Below are positions 34,747 to 42,606 of a stretch of 64,000 nt of DNA, piece after piece. How positions within the stretch are numbered: position 1 is the first letter of the stretch; each line of letters opens with the position of its first letter. The stretch is taken from contig NZ_JBHTIU010000008.1 of NCBI RefSeq assembly GCF_042677205.1, positions 62,001 to 126,000 of the forward strand, read 5' to 3'. The notes under the pieces were generated by a model, which did no database searches, was not told where the DNA came from, and worked only from the letters and a program-made list of their open reading frames with translations. Origin of the DNA: Paenibacillus_L residui (GTDB taxonomy: Bacteria > Bacillota > Bacilli > Paenibacillales > NBRC-103111). A program made the translations under genes and the position numbers.

Positions 34747-35430
34747 ATGAGCATACTTAGACGAATGCGGGATATTACCGTGGCAACTCTAAACGACAGG
34801 CTAGAGCAAAGCGAGGACCCGGTACGCTTGATCGATCAGTATCTCGCAACCCAACGGGAGCAGATTCAACAATCCGAGAGGTTGTACTCCCAATGCGTAC
34901 ACCATGCGGAATCATTAAAGCGGCAATACATGACAGCCAAAGAAGTGATGGAGAAGAGAGAGCAGCAAGCCATGCTCGCCCTGAAGGCCGGAGAAGAGGA
35001 AGTCGCCCGGCTGGCATTACAGGAGAAGATGACGCAGGAAGAAACTTATTTAAGATATCTGGAACTGTATGAGAATGCACGAGGCCCGATTGCCGAACTG
35101 GAGGATCAACTCCGATCCTTGCGGGCGGACTATCAGGAGGTAGCGGCCAAGCGAAGCTACTATCAGGCCAGAATGGAAACGGCCCGCTTGCAGCAGAAGT
35201 TGAACGAACGGCTCAGTGGGGGTGGGGGAACGGAATATACTTACCGGATGTTCAATCGCCTGGAGGAGCGAGTCTCCGATATGGAGATGGTCGCCAGATC
35301 GTTGAAGGAAGTCAGGGATGTGACGAAAGAAGCTCTGTACGAGGCAGGAAACACCATTAAGTCGGCATTGGATCAAGAGATGGAGCAATTAAAGCGTAAG
35401 CTGGAGAAGGAGGGTTGGACCAAGCAATGA
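34747..35430 (+). CDS. pspA: PspA/IM30 family protein 1
   Basis: 227-residue, almost wholly helical coiled-coil protein with the PspA N-terminus (SILRRMRDITVATLNDRLEQSEDPVRLIDQYL): an amphipathic helix, then the DP motif. PspA/LiaH proteins polymerise on stressed membranes. The ATG at 34747 follows GGAGG at seven bases. Its stop overlaps the pspC start (ATGA). Together with a second pspA two genes on, the operon encodes two distinct ESCRT-III-like scaffold proteins. Confidence 0.93.
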   Translation: MSILRRMRDITVATLNDRLEQSEDPVRLIDQYLATQREQIQQSERLYSQCVHHAESLKRQYMTAKEVMEKREQQAMLALKAGEEEVARLALQEKMTQEETYLRYLELYENARGPIAELEDQLRSLRADYQEVAAKRSYYQARMETARLQQKLNERLSGGGGTEYTYRMFNRLEERVSDMEMVARSLKEVRDVTKEALYEAGNTIKSALDQEMEQLKRKLEKEGWTKQ

Positions 35431-35825
35431 AAAAGTTGTATCGCTCACGCAAAGACAGCAAGCTGTTCGGTCTGTGTGGCGGACTGGCGGAAATGTTGAA
35501 TGTGGACTCGACTCTGGTGAGGCTCGTTGTGGTAGTCACGGCAGTATTCTCCAGCGGCACCTTGATTCTGCTTTACTTCATCGCCAGCATGGTCGTACCG
35601 AAGGAGCCGGACCTGGGAGGACCTACGTTCGGAATGCCCGGCGGGAACCCGCATTCTTACGGCTATAGCGGTCCTTATACCCAATCCGCTCCGAAATATG
35701 AGCCGCCGCAGCCGAAACCGTCCGATCTGGATGAGATGATGAAAGATATTGAGAAGAAGGCTTTACAGAAAGAAATCGAAGAATTAAGAGCCAAAGTGGC
35801 TAAATACGAGAAGGGAGATGTGTAA
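35427..35825 (+). CDS. pspC: PspC domain protein with coiled-coil tail
   Basis: 132-residue membrane protein. The N-terminal PspC domain (KKLYRSRKDSKLFGLCGGLA, then one membrane helix ending in ASMVVPKEP) is followed by a Pro/Gly/Tyr-rich linker (67-98) and a C-terminal coiled coil (99-130) that could bind PspA. The ATG at 35427 overlaps the upstream stop; a TTG at 35415 sits in the GGAGGG site and is rejected. Two bases separate it from pspA2, so all three are coupled. It is a likely membrane anchor or sensor for the PspA pair. Confidence 0.93.
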   Translation: MKKLYRSRKDSKLFGLCGGLAEMLNVDSTLVRLVVVVTAVFSSGTLILLYFIASMVVPKEPDLGGPTFGMPGGNPHSYGYSGPYTQSAPKYEPPQPKPSDLDEMMKDIEKKALQKEIEELRAKVAKYEKGDV

Positions 35826-35827
35826 CA

Positions 35828-36562
35828 ATGGGAGTATTTTCGAGAATTAAAGATATGACGAAGGCATCTATTCATGAAGTGTTGGATAAGGTGGAAGATC
35901 CGATTGTAATGCTTAACCAGTATTTGAGAGATATGGAGGAGGAAATAGCACAGGCTGAAGTAACCGTCGCGAAGCAAATTGCCAACGAACGCAAGCTGCG
36001 CCAGCGTGTCGAAGAGGCCGAACGCTACAGCATGGAGCGGGAGCGGCAAGCGGCCGAGGCTTTGAAGAACGGTCAGGAAGCGATAGCGAGACAAGCGCTC
36101 GAGGAAAAACTGTATTACGATCAGAAAGTGACCGAATATGGCGAAATGCATTACCAATCCAAGAGCCAGGCTGACGAGCTGATGAAGCAGCTCCATGAGA
36201 TGAAGGATGAGTTCTACAAAATGCGCAACAAGCGCAACGAGCTCGTATCCCGCGCCCAACTGGCCAAGGCGAAGAAGCAAATGTCCGAGGTCGTCTATAA
36301 CGGAACGATCGGAGGAGGCAAAGCATTGCGCGGCTTCCACCGCATGGAAGAGAAGATCATGCAGCTGGAAGTGGAAGCGGAAATCAGCCGCAAGCCTTAT
36401 GGCTACACACCGGCAGGCCCCTCTTACGGAACCGGGACCGTTGATCTGGCGAAGAAGCAGGCCGTGGACGAACAATTGAGCCAATTGAAAGAAAAGCTGG
36501 GCTTTACCGCAGCCGCTCCGGCGGAAACAGCGGGTGACAATTCGGAAACAGAAGCAAAATAG
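35828..36562 (+). CDS. pspA: PspA/IM30 family protein 2
   Basis: 244-residue second PspA paralogue: GVFSRIKDMTKASIHEVLDKVEDPIVMLNQYLRDME at the start, a long coiled coil, and a C-terminal extension rich in Ala/Pro/Thr (about 200-244) that PspA1 lacks. This N-terminus is closer to B. subtilis PspA/LiaH style. The ATG at 35828 follows GGGAGATG. The different tail suggests the two PspA proteins have different partners or assemble together. Confidence 0.92.
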   Translation: MGVFSRIKDMTKASIHEVLDKVEDPIVMLNQYLRDMEEEIAQAEVTVAKQIANERKLRQRVEEAERYSMERERQAAEALKNGQEAIARQALEEKLYYDQKVTEYGEMHYQSKSQADELMKQLHEMKDEFYKMRNKRNELVSRAQLAKAKKQMSEVVYNGTIGGGKALRGFHRMEEKIMQLEVEAEISRKPYGYTPAGPSYGTGTVDLAKKQAVDEQLSQLKEKLGFTAAAPAETAGDNSETEAK

Positions 36563-36564
36563 TA

Positions 36565-36592
36565 TTGACGGACATATCCAATGTGGTATGCT
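36565..36592 (+). promoter_or_regulatory. Internal promoter before liaF
   Basis: TTGACG (36565-36570) and TATGCT (36587-36592), 16 bases apart, begin right after the pspA2 stop. This may give liaFSR a basal supply independent of the upstream stress genes. Confidence 0.5.
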
Positions 36593-36598
36593 ATGGGA

Positions 36599-36643
36599 GG
36601 AAAAGCCATTGGGCGGCAAACGGAGGCCTTATGGCTTTTCTCC
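36599..36643 (+). terminator. Stem-loop between pspA2 and liaF
   Basis: GGAAAAGCCAT (36599-36609) pairs with ATGGCTTTTC plus CC (36631-36643, one bulge). It lies in the leader of the putative liaF promoter; it could be the pspA2 terminator or an attenuator. Confidence 0.45.
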
Positions 36644-36694
36644 ACTGTAATTACTTACCTACTACTTGGCATATGACTTGCAGGGGGGTGCGAC

Positions 36695-37354
36695 ATGGAG
36701 GATCAGAAAACAAACCGAAACCGCAATGCCTATCTTCTTTTTATCGGTGCTGGGGTATTTTTGCTTGTGCAGCATGTATTCGGGTTTGAAGCCATTGTCG
36801 CCCTTTTCCTTATTTTTCTAGGTGTTCAATATATTCAATCGGATGCCAAGAAACGAGGCTACGTCATGCTGGCGATTGGCCTGCTGTTCATCATGGGAGA
36901 CAAGATGACGATTGTCGTCGCCCTGATCTTTATTTTTCTCGGACTCTTCTACTTAAAGTCCAAGCAGCAGCCCAAAGAATCGAATGTCCGGCATAAGCAG
37001 CGGATTATAGACAGTGTGAAGTATGATAAAGGCCCCTGGGTTCTGAATAACTTGAGCCAATGGAGTTTGATCGGGGAAATGCATATGGACCTGTCGCTCG
37101 CTATCTTCGAAGAGAAGGAAGTGACCGTCGTTCTGCAAGGGGTCATTGCCGATATCGACCTGATTGTCCCCGAGGATGTCGGAGTCTCCATTGAAAGCTC
37201 GGTGCTCTTCGGACAGATTGATGTTCCGCATCGTAAAGAAGAGGGAATGCTGAACAAGCTGAGCTGGAAATCTCCGAACTATGACATTTGCGAAAACCGG
37301 GTTAAATTTGTAGTATCCTATGTTGTAGCCGATATAGATATTAAGGTTGTCTAA
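36695..37354 (+). CDS. liaF: LiaF-like cell wall stress regulator
   Basis: 219-residue protein with four N-terminal membrane segments (12-95) and a soluble C-terminal beta domain (about 130-219) containing MDLSLAIFEEKEVTVVLQG and SSVLFGQIDVP, the layout of LiaF (DUF2154). LiaF keeps the kinase LiaS silent in the absence of envelope stress. The ATG at 36695 follows AGGGGGGTG. The kinase and regulator genes follow in order, as in other LiaFSR systems. Confidence 0.92.
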   Translation: MEDQKTNRNRNAYLLFIGAGVFLLVQHVFGFEAIVALFLIFLGVQYIQSDAKKRGYVMLAIGLLFIMGDKMTIVVALIFIFLGLFYLKSKQQPKESNVRHKQRIIDSVKYDKGPWVLNNLSQWSLIGEMHMDLSLAIFEEKEVTVVLQGVIADIDLIVPEDVGVSIESSVLFGQIDVPHRKEEGMLNKLSWKSPNYDICENRVKFVVSYVVADIDIKVV

Positions 37355-37394
37355 GGATGGATGCATATTTCCTTGAAGAGAGGGGGACTGGAGC

Positions 37395-38465
37395 TTGAAG
37401 AACAGACTAACCAATATGATATGGAGAACTATGGGGGAGTCTATTCTTTTCAGTCTTCTTCTTTTCGTTATTATTCTCTATATTTTGTACACCTACGGAT
37501 ATCTTGACACACCGGAAAAATGGAAGGATGCTATCGTTATCGGTTTTGTTCTGCTGGCGGCCGTCATTGCCGTCGGCGCCGTATTCGGATATTGGCAGGC
37601 CAGCCGAATCAGCATGCGGATAGAGCAGTTGAGGGAAATCATGCTTCTGTTTGAAAAAGGAAACCTGTCCCGCAAGGTGCCTCCGCTTGGAGAAGATGAA
37701 ATCGGCCGGCTGGGAGAACAGCTTAACCGGGTGAGCAAGAAATGGGAGGAGCAGATCAGTTCGCTCCAGAGGCTGTCCAACGACAACGCCCAGCTTGCCG
37801 AGAAAGCAAAATATTCGGCGGTCATAGAGGAGCGGCAGCGGCTTGCCAGAGATCTGCACGATGCGGTCAGCCAGCAGCTTTTTGCCATTTCGATGACAGC
37901 CACTGCGGTTGGCCGTACACTGGACAAAGACTTCGACCGGGCGAAGCGGCAAATCCATCTCATCGAGGAAATGTCTTCCGTGGCTCAATCCGAGATGAGG
38001 GCGCTGCTCCTGCATTTACGGCCCGTTCATCTGGAAGGCAAGCGTCTGGCGCAAGGCTTGATCGAGCTGCTTAAGGAGCTGCAAGCCAAGACACCGATCG
38101 AGATTTACTGGGAGATGGACGATGAAATCCAGCTTCCCAAAGGGATAGAGGACCACCTGTTCCGCATCGTGCAAGAAGCGCTGTCGAACACGCTGCGCCA
38201 CTCCAAAGCAACGAAGATGGAAATCAAGCTGCTGCAGCCTCCGGAAGGAGTGCGATTATCCATCCGTGATAATGGGGTGGGCTTCGTTCTGGACGAGAAG
38301 AAGCTGGCCTCCTACGGACTCGTATCGATGAAAGAGCGTGTCAATGAAATCGGGGGCTCGATGAACGTAATTACGGCACCCAACAGAGGAACGCGCATCG
38401 AAATCCGCATTCCGATTATGGACAATGAGAAAGGAGAAAGAGTGGAAGATGGAGCAACCCATTAA
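37395..38465 (+). CDS. liaS: LiaS-like sensor histidine kinase
   Basis: 356-residue NarL-class kinase. It has two membrane helices (about 14-34 and 46-67) with a very short extracellular loop, a HAMP domain (68-120), HisKA_3 with H155 in RDLHDAVSQQL, and HATPase_c with RIVQEALSNTLRHS and DNGVGF. The tiny sensor loop is typical of intramembrane-sensing LiaS kinases, which detect lipid II-cycle interference through LiaF. The start is the TTG at 37395, nine bases after AGGGGGAC; no better start exists. The last 17 bases overlap liaR. Confidence 0.93.
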   Translation: MKNRLTNMIWRTMGESILFSLLLFVIILYILYTYGYLDTPEKWKDAIVIGFVLLAAVIAVGAVFGYWQASRISMRIEQLREIMLLFEKGNLSRKVPPLGEDEIGRLGEQLNRVSKKWEEQISSLQRLSNDNAQLAEKAKYSAVIEERQRLARDLHDAVSQQLFAISMTATAVGRTLDKDFDRAKRQIHLIEEMSSVAQSEMRALLLHLRPVHLEGKRLAQGLIELLKELQAKTPIEIYWEMDDEIQLPKGIEDHLFRIVQEALSNTLRHSKATKMEIKLLQPPEGVRLSIRDNGVGFVLDEKKLASYGLVSMKERVNEIGGSMNVITAPNRGTRIEIRIPIMDNEKGERVEDGATH

Positions 38466-39093
38466 AGTTCTGCTGGTGGACGACCACGAGATGGTACGCA
38501 TCGGATTGGCTGCTGTTCTGGGAACGGAGGAAGGAATTGAGGTAGTCGGCGAAGCCAGCAACGGGATGGACGGAATTCGTCTGGCGCAGGAGTATAAGCC
38601 CGATGTCGTTCTGATGGATCTGGTTATGGAGGGAATGGACGGGATCGAGACCACCCGCAAGCTGCTGCAGATCTATCCGGATTGCAAAGTAATTGTACTG
38701 ACGAGCTATTTGGACGATGAGAAAATGTATCCGGTCATCGAAGCCGGAGCCTTCAGCTATTTGCTGAAAACGTCCAGAGCTTCGGAGATTGCTCAGGCTA
38801 TCCGCGCCGCGGCCAAAGGGCAGCCCATTCTGGAATCTCAGGTGGCCACCAAGATTATGAACCGGTTCCGGCAGCCCAAACAGGAGCAGGCTCCCCATCA
38901 TGATTTGACGGACAGAGAGATGGAAGTGCTTCGTCTGATTGCCAAGGGGCATTCCAACCAGGAAGTCGCTGACGAGCTGTTTATCGGAATTAAAACCGTC
39001 AAGTTCCATGTCACCAACATTCTGGCCAAGCTGGGTGTGGACGATCGGACCCAGGCGGCGATCTATGCACATAAGCACGGTTTGGCGGACTAA
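38449..39093 (+). CDS. liaR: LiaR-like NarL-family response regulator
   Basis: 214-residue response regulator: receiver with DDHEM near the start, phospho-acceptor D57 (LMDLVMEGMDG) and switch residues T/K, then a LuxR-type helix-turn-helix (LTDREMEVLRLIAKGHSNQEV). It is the phosphorylation target of the LiaS kinase and activator of the lia genes. The ATG at 38449 gives the family-typical N-terminus MEQPIKVLLVDDHEMVRIG; the ATG at 38425 would precede the AAGGAG site. It is the last gene of the stress operon. Confidence 0.95.
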   Translation: MEQPIKVLLVDDHEMVRIGLAAVLGTEEGIEVVGEASNGMDGIRLAQEYKPDVVLMDLVMEGMDGIETTRKLLQIYPDCKVIVLTSYLDDEKMYPVIEAGAFSYLLKTSRASEIAQAIRAAAKGQPILESQVATKIMNRFRQPKQEQAPHHDLTDREMEVLRLIAKGHSNQEVADELFIGIKTVKFHVTNILAKLGVDDRTQAAIYAHKHGLAD

Positions 39094-39139
39094 TGCCTGA
39101 GAAGTTCACCAGGGTTCTTTGATGAAAAGGTATATAGCT

Positions 39140-39168
39140 TTGACTACTCCGGCTTCCCCCGTTACAAT
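39140..39168 (+). promoter_or_regulatory. Promoter of a candidate small RNA
   Basis: TTGACT (39140-39145) and TACAAT (39163-39168) are 17 bases apart, starting 47 bases after the liaR stop. No coding sequence with a ribosome site follows directly. Confidence 0.6.
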
Positions 39169-39174
39169 ATAGTC

Positions 39175-39275
39175 ATGTTAACGGAATGGAAGATTTTCTA
39201 TTTCCGGACATCAACATCTTCCATCAACGAGGTAGTTTGGCCTCGATCACTCCGGCAGGAGTTCTTTCTTTTATT
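39175..39275 (+). ncRNA. Candidate small RNA downstream of liaR
   Basis: From the expected start the next 100 bases form three consecutive hairpins: TGGAAGAT/ATCTTCCA (39187-39223, 8 perfect pairs), CGAGG/CCTCG (39228-39245) and ACTCC-GGCA-GGAGT (39249-39262). The last runs into TCTTTCTTTTATT, an intrinsic terminator. Promoter, compact fold and terminator without an open reading frame suggest a discrete RNA. Its 3' end touches a dispersed-repeat copy at 39272. Confidence 0.5.
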
Positions 39276-39312
39276 GGCATGAAAAGCTGGCTCTAATACC
39301 GGGTTGTTCATC
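39272..39312 (-). repeat. Dispersed ATGCCAA element, copy 2
   Basis: On the minus strand: GAACAACCCGGTATTAGAG, then CCAGCTTTTCATGCCAAT. Same element as at 22693, 39460 and 42438. Confidence 0.75.
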
Positions 39313-39554
39313 TCCAGTCCCTGGGCCCGCAAGTACCCGGTATAAGCTTCGAAGGTTATACGTCGCTTTTGTATTTACAGAGCTCCGTTAAGGGCTTTAC
39401 ATACCACATAAGATCTTAAAGTTCTTTACAGCATTGATGCGTCGTAAATAAAGATACTTATTGGCATGGAAAGTTACAACTAAGACCGGGTTATTCATCA
39501 TCGAAAGTAGCTCCGTTAAGAGCTTTACATTTAATAAAGCGGAGGGGTCTCGCT
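39313..39554. other. Intergenic region with repeat fragments
   Basis: Contains GCTTCGAAGG...ACGTCGCTTTT (39346-39370), shared with the repeats at 12300 and 19818; two AGCTCCGTTAAG-GCTTTACAT stretches (about 39380 and 39508); and ATGCCAA copy 3 (39460-39505). No gene seen. Confidence 0.5.
39460..39505 (-). repeat. Dispersed ATGCCAA element, copy 3
   Basis: Minus strand: GATGAATAACCCGGTCTTAG, then TTGTAACTTTCCATGCCAA. Same element as copies 1, 2 and 4, and in the same orientation as copy 2. Confidence 0.75.
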
Positions 39555-39644
39555 ATGAATTATACTAAAATCGTTGTCATTGCCGTCATTATTATCGTGT
39601 CAGTACCCTTCCTATGGCTGGTGCGCAAGAAATACTTCAAGTAA
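39555..39644 (+). CDS. 29-residue single-helix membrane peptide
   Basis: Short frame MNYTKIVVIAVIIIV... of 29 codons with a clear GGAGGGG eight bases before the ATG. Residues 5-23 form one hydrophobic helix; the C-terminus is basic (RKKYFK). Size, single helix and charged end resemble type I toxin-antitoxin peptides such as TisB (also 29 residues) and small regulatory membrane proteins. No antisense RNA gene was recognised. It lies between the Lia operon and the convergent cation efflux gene, among repeats. Too short for family assignment. Confidence 0.6.
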   Translation: MNYTKIVVIAVIIIVSVPFLWLVRKKYFK

Positions 39645-39728
39645 AATCCCATAATGGGCCATCCCTAGGGGGATTTAGAAAAAGAAGGTCCATGCTGGCC
39701 GTAAGCAAAGGAAGCCTCCTAGCTCCAT

Positions 39729-40703
39729 TCATTTCCCATCCTTAAAGAAATCTTTTTCATCAGACGGTTGTTCCTCCCCGGATAGCTCATACCATGGATT
39801 AAGGTGCACCAGGACCTCATCCACCTCCTCGTGAGCCTCCATGATCGAATGTTTGATTTCTCTGCTGATATTATGTCCTTCCTGTACAGTCATTGTGCCG
39901 GGAACACCGATCCGCAAATCCACAAGAATGTAATGGCCGTGCTCACGGGCACGAAGACGGTCTATTCTTTTCACCTCGGGATATGACCGGACAATGCTCT
40001 CAAACTGCCTCAGCTTGACCGGATCCACTGTTCTTTCCATCAAAATATCTATCGCTTCCTTCCCCATATCCCAAGCCAGCTTCAGCACCAGCAGGCTGAC
40101 TATGATTCCCGCAACCGGATCTCCATAGCCGAGCCAGGCAATATTGTAGGCCGCTCCCACCATTCCCAGCCCGATCCCGATGACGGCGGCTATAGAAGCA
40201 TAGACATCGGCGAGATGGTCATACGCTGTAGCTATCAAGCCTTTGCTGTTTGTCTTGCGGCCCAGCCGGATGGTATAGAGGAACAATAACTGCTTCCAGA
40301 CAAGCGAAACGGCGGCTGCGGTTAGAGCTATCCAATGGGCGCCTGTTAGCGGCGGGCCAAGCAGCGCCTCGAACGAATGGTAGCCTATCCAAACAGCCGC
40401 AATCGCCAGGATGATAGCGACGAGTCCGGCACCGATCACTTCCGCCTTGCCATGCCCGTAGGGATGGTCCTTGTCGGCCGGGCGATTGGAGATTCTCATC
40501 GAGCCGAGGGCGGCTGCCGAAGCAATCAAATCCCCCGCATTATGTACGCCATCTGCAACAAGCACCTGGCTATGAAATAACCAGCCCACCGCCAGCTTGA
40601 TGACCGTTAATAAAGCATTGCTGATCAGACTGATCCAGGCGGCGAATAATGACTGACTCTTATTGTTTGCAGACGTTTTGTGCGGGTCCCCGTGGCTTTC
40701 CAT
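39729..40703 (-). CDS. Cation diffusion facilitator family transporter
   Basis: 324-residue metal/proton antiporter with six membrane helices. Metal-site residues are H54 and D58 in DGVHNAGD (helix 2) and D162 and D166 in YDHLAD (helix 5), and there is a cytoplasmic CDF C-terminal domain. The D-type residue where zinc carriers often have His in helix 5 points towards manganese or a broader range (MntE-like) rather than a strict zinc pump. An N-terminal His-containing tail (ESHGDPH) is present. The ATG at 40703 is preceded by AAGGAGAGG. It is monocistronic; no metal regulator is adjacent. Confidence 0.93.
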   Translation of the reverse strand: MESHGDPHKTSANNKSQSLFAAWISLISNALLTVIKLAVGWLFHSQVLVADGVHNAGDLIASAAALGSMRISNRPADKDHPYGHGKAEVIGAGLVAIILAIAAVWIGYHSFEALLGPPLTGAHWIALTAAAVSLVWKQLLFLYTIRLGRKTNSKGLIATAYDHLADVYASIAAVIGIGLGMVGAAYNIAWLGYGDPVAGIIVSLLVLKLAWDMGKEAIDILMERTVDPVKLRQFESIVRSYPEVKRIDRLRAREHGHYILVDLRIGVPGTMTVQEGHNISREIKHSIMEAHEEVDEVLVHLNPWYELSGEEQPSDEKDFFKDGK

Positions 40704-41038
40704 TATTTCCTCTCCTTCCGAGAACTGTATTATCCTGTCCGATTGAGACCTTACCGGTTATGCCTTCAACATTCCTTTGATTTAAGCAAGTTCATTAGGG
40801 TAATAAAGACCTTAACTGTTAATTTGAATGTTGCCCTCGAATTTTATGTAACATTATTCCCTGAAAGTGAATAGTCCTTGCAGTAAGGGCGCAATATGGA
40901 TCGAAAAAAGTGTCAGCGGCTCTATTGGACTATTATCCCCTTTGCTCAGGCGGGGGGGGGGGGCTATACGATATTGCGTCGACAAGTAGCTGTAAATTGA
41001 AGAAAATCGAGTGCCCTAAGTACAGAAAAACGGGTCAA

Positions 41039-41235
41039 CCGCATGAGTTTAAGGACCCGTAATTGGAGCAACTCGCAATACACCGCATGAGCTCCAAGGG
41101 CCTGTAAGTGCAGAGACTGATCAATACCGCAGAGTGCCAAGGGCCTGTAAGTGGAGCGACTGATCAATACCGCACAGACGAGGACCCGTAAGGTGGAGCG
41201 ACTCGCAATACACCGCATGGGTGCCAAAGACCGGC
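41039..41235. repeat. 43-44 bp minisatellite
   Basis: CCGCA begins units at 41039, 41083, 41127, 41170 and 41213, so the period is 44, 44, 43 and 43. Units contain a GGCCTGTAAGTGGAGCGACT-like core followed by CAATA. The last unit merges into the REP-like array. Confidence 0.85.
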
Positions 41236-41415
41236 AAAAGTGCAGGTCTTTTGAAGAGTTTTGGGTGAAATCGGCCAAAGACCGGCAAAAGTGCAGGTGA
41301 TTTCGGCCAATTGGCTGATTTTTCGATTTTGGCGGCGAAAGACCTGCAGAATTGCTCGTCTTTCCCGGGATTTATCGAATTTTTGCAAAATGACCTGCAC
41401 TTTTGCTTGTCTTTG
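41226..41415. repeat. REP-like hairpin array C
   Basis: Four palindrome units. The first is AAAGACC-GGCA-AAAG-TGCA-GGTCTTT (41226-41251). Its 5' part GCCAAAGACCGGCAAAAG is repeated exactly 51 bases later at 41274. Two inverted-type units, near 41338 and 41390, end in TTGCTCGTCTTT and TTGCTTGTCTTT. Confidence 0.8.
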
Positions 41416-41659
41416 AAGCGTGGCATCAGCGGTTTGCGAAAATTAGGTGTTTAGCCGACTATAGCGACAGGAAGATTACCTCGAGGTACTCGCTGTCGCC
41501 TTCCACCGAATGGCGATAGAAATATCGTCGCGAAATACTCGGTCATCGCCATAAATTAAGGAGGACAATTTCCACCTGATTGGAATGACGTTGGTCTACA
41601 GCAAAGCTCACCTTCATCGCGTAGGATAGAAGAAGGCAGAGAATGCTGGGGGTGAGACG

Positions 41660-42106
41660 ATGCAAATCCGGCCAAGGAACAGGGAGCAGGATGACCGGTA
41701 CATCTATCGTATGGTGTATGAGGAACTGCTGCCTTATGCCAATGCGGCAAGACCCGATACCAGGATCAGCCGGGCGGAAATTTCACGAAGACTTCAACAA
41801 GGAATCGTATGGGTAATAGCTCCCGGTCGTAAGGGGAAGCCGGCAGGTTTTATTTCCTTTTTTCGGCGAGACCGGGATTTGCATATTGACATGCTTGCCG
41901 TCGACCGGCACTTTCAGAGCCGAGGTTTGGGAGGTAAGCTGATGGAGGCGGCGGAGCAATATGGATTGGAACGAGGCTGTCAAACGGTCAAACTGTTTGT
42001 GGATGAGCCGAACCCTCTCGCTCAGCAATTTTATTTCCGCAGAGGGTATACGGTATCGGAATATTATCCGTCTTACCGTTGTTTTTTGCTGAATAAGCAT
42101 TTGTAG
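41660..42106 (+). CDS. GNAT family N-acetyltransferase
   Basis: 148-residue acetyltransferase. The acetyl-CoA site motif is HFQSRGLGGKLMEAAEQYG (about 91-109), and LFVDEPNPLAQQFYFRRGY (motif B region) follows, as in RimI-like GNAT proteins. The N-terminus IRPRNREQDDRYIYRMV is typical. The ATG at 41660 follows GGGGGTGA. The gene stands alone between repeat-rich regions; the acceptor (protein N-terminus, amino sugar or small amine) is unknown. Confidence 0.88.
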   Translation: MQIRPRNREQDDRYIYRMVYEELLPYANAARPDTRISRAEISRRLQQGIVWVIAPGRKGKPAGFISFFRRDRDLHIDMLAVDRHFQSRGLGGKLMEAAEQYGLERGCQTVKLFVDEPNPLAQQFYFRRGYTVSEYYPSYRCFLLNKHL

Positions 42107-42536
42107 AATTACTAGAAGAGTACCAGTCTCCGTCTTACACCACTATACACGCAGGTGCGTAATACCGGATCTTAATGGCTAACAATGTTACTCATACCAT
42201 CGGAATATGCTGAATAGCCTTCGTGTATCCCAATATCGAAGCCATATCATTACGTGTTGTCCGCCGACAACGTTTAAGATACACACGGCTTACAGATAAT
42301 TTACTACGGATGAAGTTAAAGGTGCACGGGGCTTCCAGATGATCTTCTACTTCTACGGATCATGTTTAAATCGCACCGACCCCAGATAATTTACAGCGGA
42401 TCAACGGAATAAAAAAAGCTTCTAACGGAGCCTCTTCGAAGACGAATAACCCGGTTTTAAAGGTAACTTTTTATGCCAATTAGAAAGTTTGTTCCACTTT
42501 AATGCTTTAATGAACTTAAAACTTTCTAATGTGGTA
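42107..42536. other. Intergenic region with one dispersed repeat
   Basis: No gene seen. The only recognisable item is ATGCCAA copy 4 at 42438-42490; the rest is unassigned, with two CAGATAATTTAC stretches (about 42292 and 42383) that look like short direct repeats. Confidence 0.5.
42438..42490 (+). repeat. Dispersed ATGCCAA element, copy 4
   Basis: GACGAATAACCCGGTTTTAA, then AGGTAACTTTTTATGCCAAT. It is closest to copy 1 and in the same orientation. Confidence 0.75.
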
Positions 42537-42537
42537 A

Positions 42538-42586
42538 GAAAAAACCGGGAATCTGCAAGACGAGAGGACAGGGCCGATTCCCGGTA
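42538..42586 (-). terminator. Terminator of the 129-residue hypothetical gene
   Basis: ACCGGGAATC (42544-42553) pairs with GATTCCCGGT (42576-42585). On the minus strand the stem runs into TTTTTTCTT. Confidence 0.85.
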
Positions 42587-42606
42587 ATCTGAAGAAGCCT
42601 GAACTT

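Larger units (their letters stand above)
40704..41659. other. Repeat-dense intergenic region
   Basis: About 950 bases without a credible gene. It holds a run of 12 Gs (40952-40963), a 43-44 bp minisatellite (41039-41235), REP-like array C (41226-41415) and a short TACTCG-containing stretch after 41450. The minus-strand frames here are shadows of the repeats. Confidence 0.65.

Noticed and set aside
41039..41415. CRISPR array
   Set aside because: Units of 43-44 and 51 bases follow each other without unique spacers between identical repeats, and no cas gene is present.
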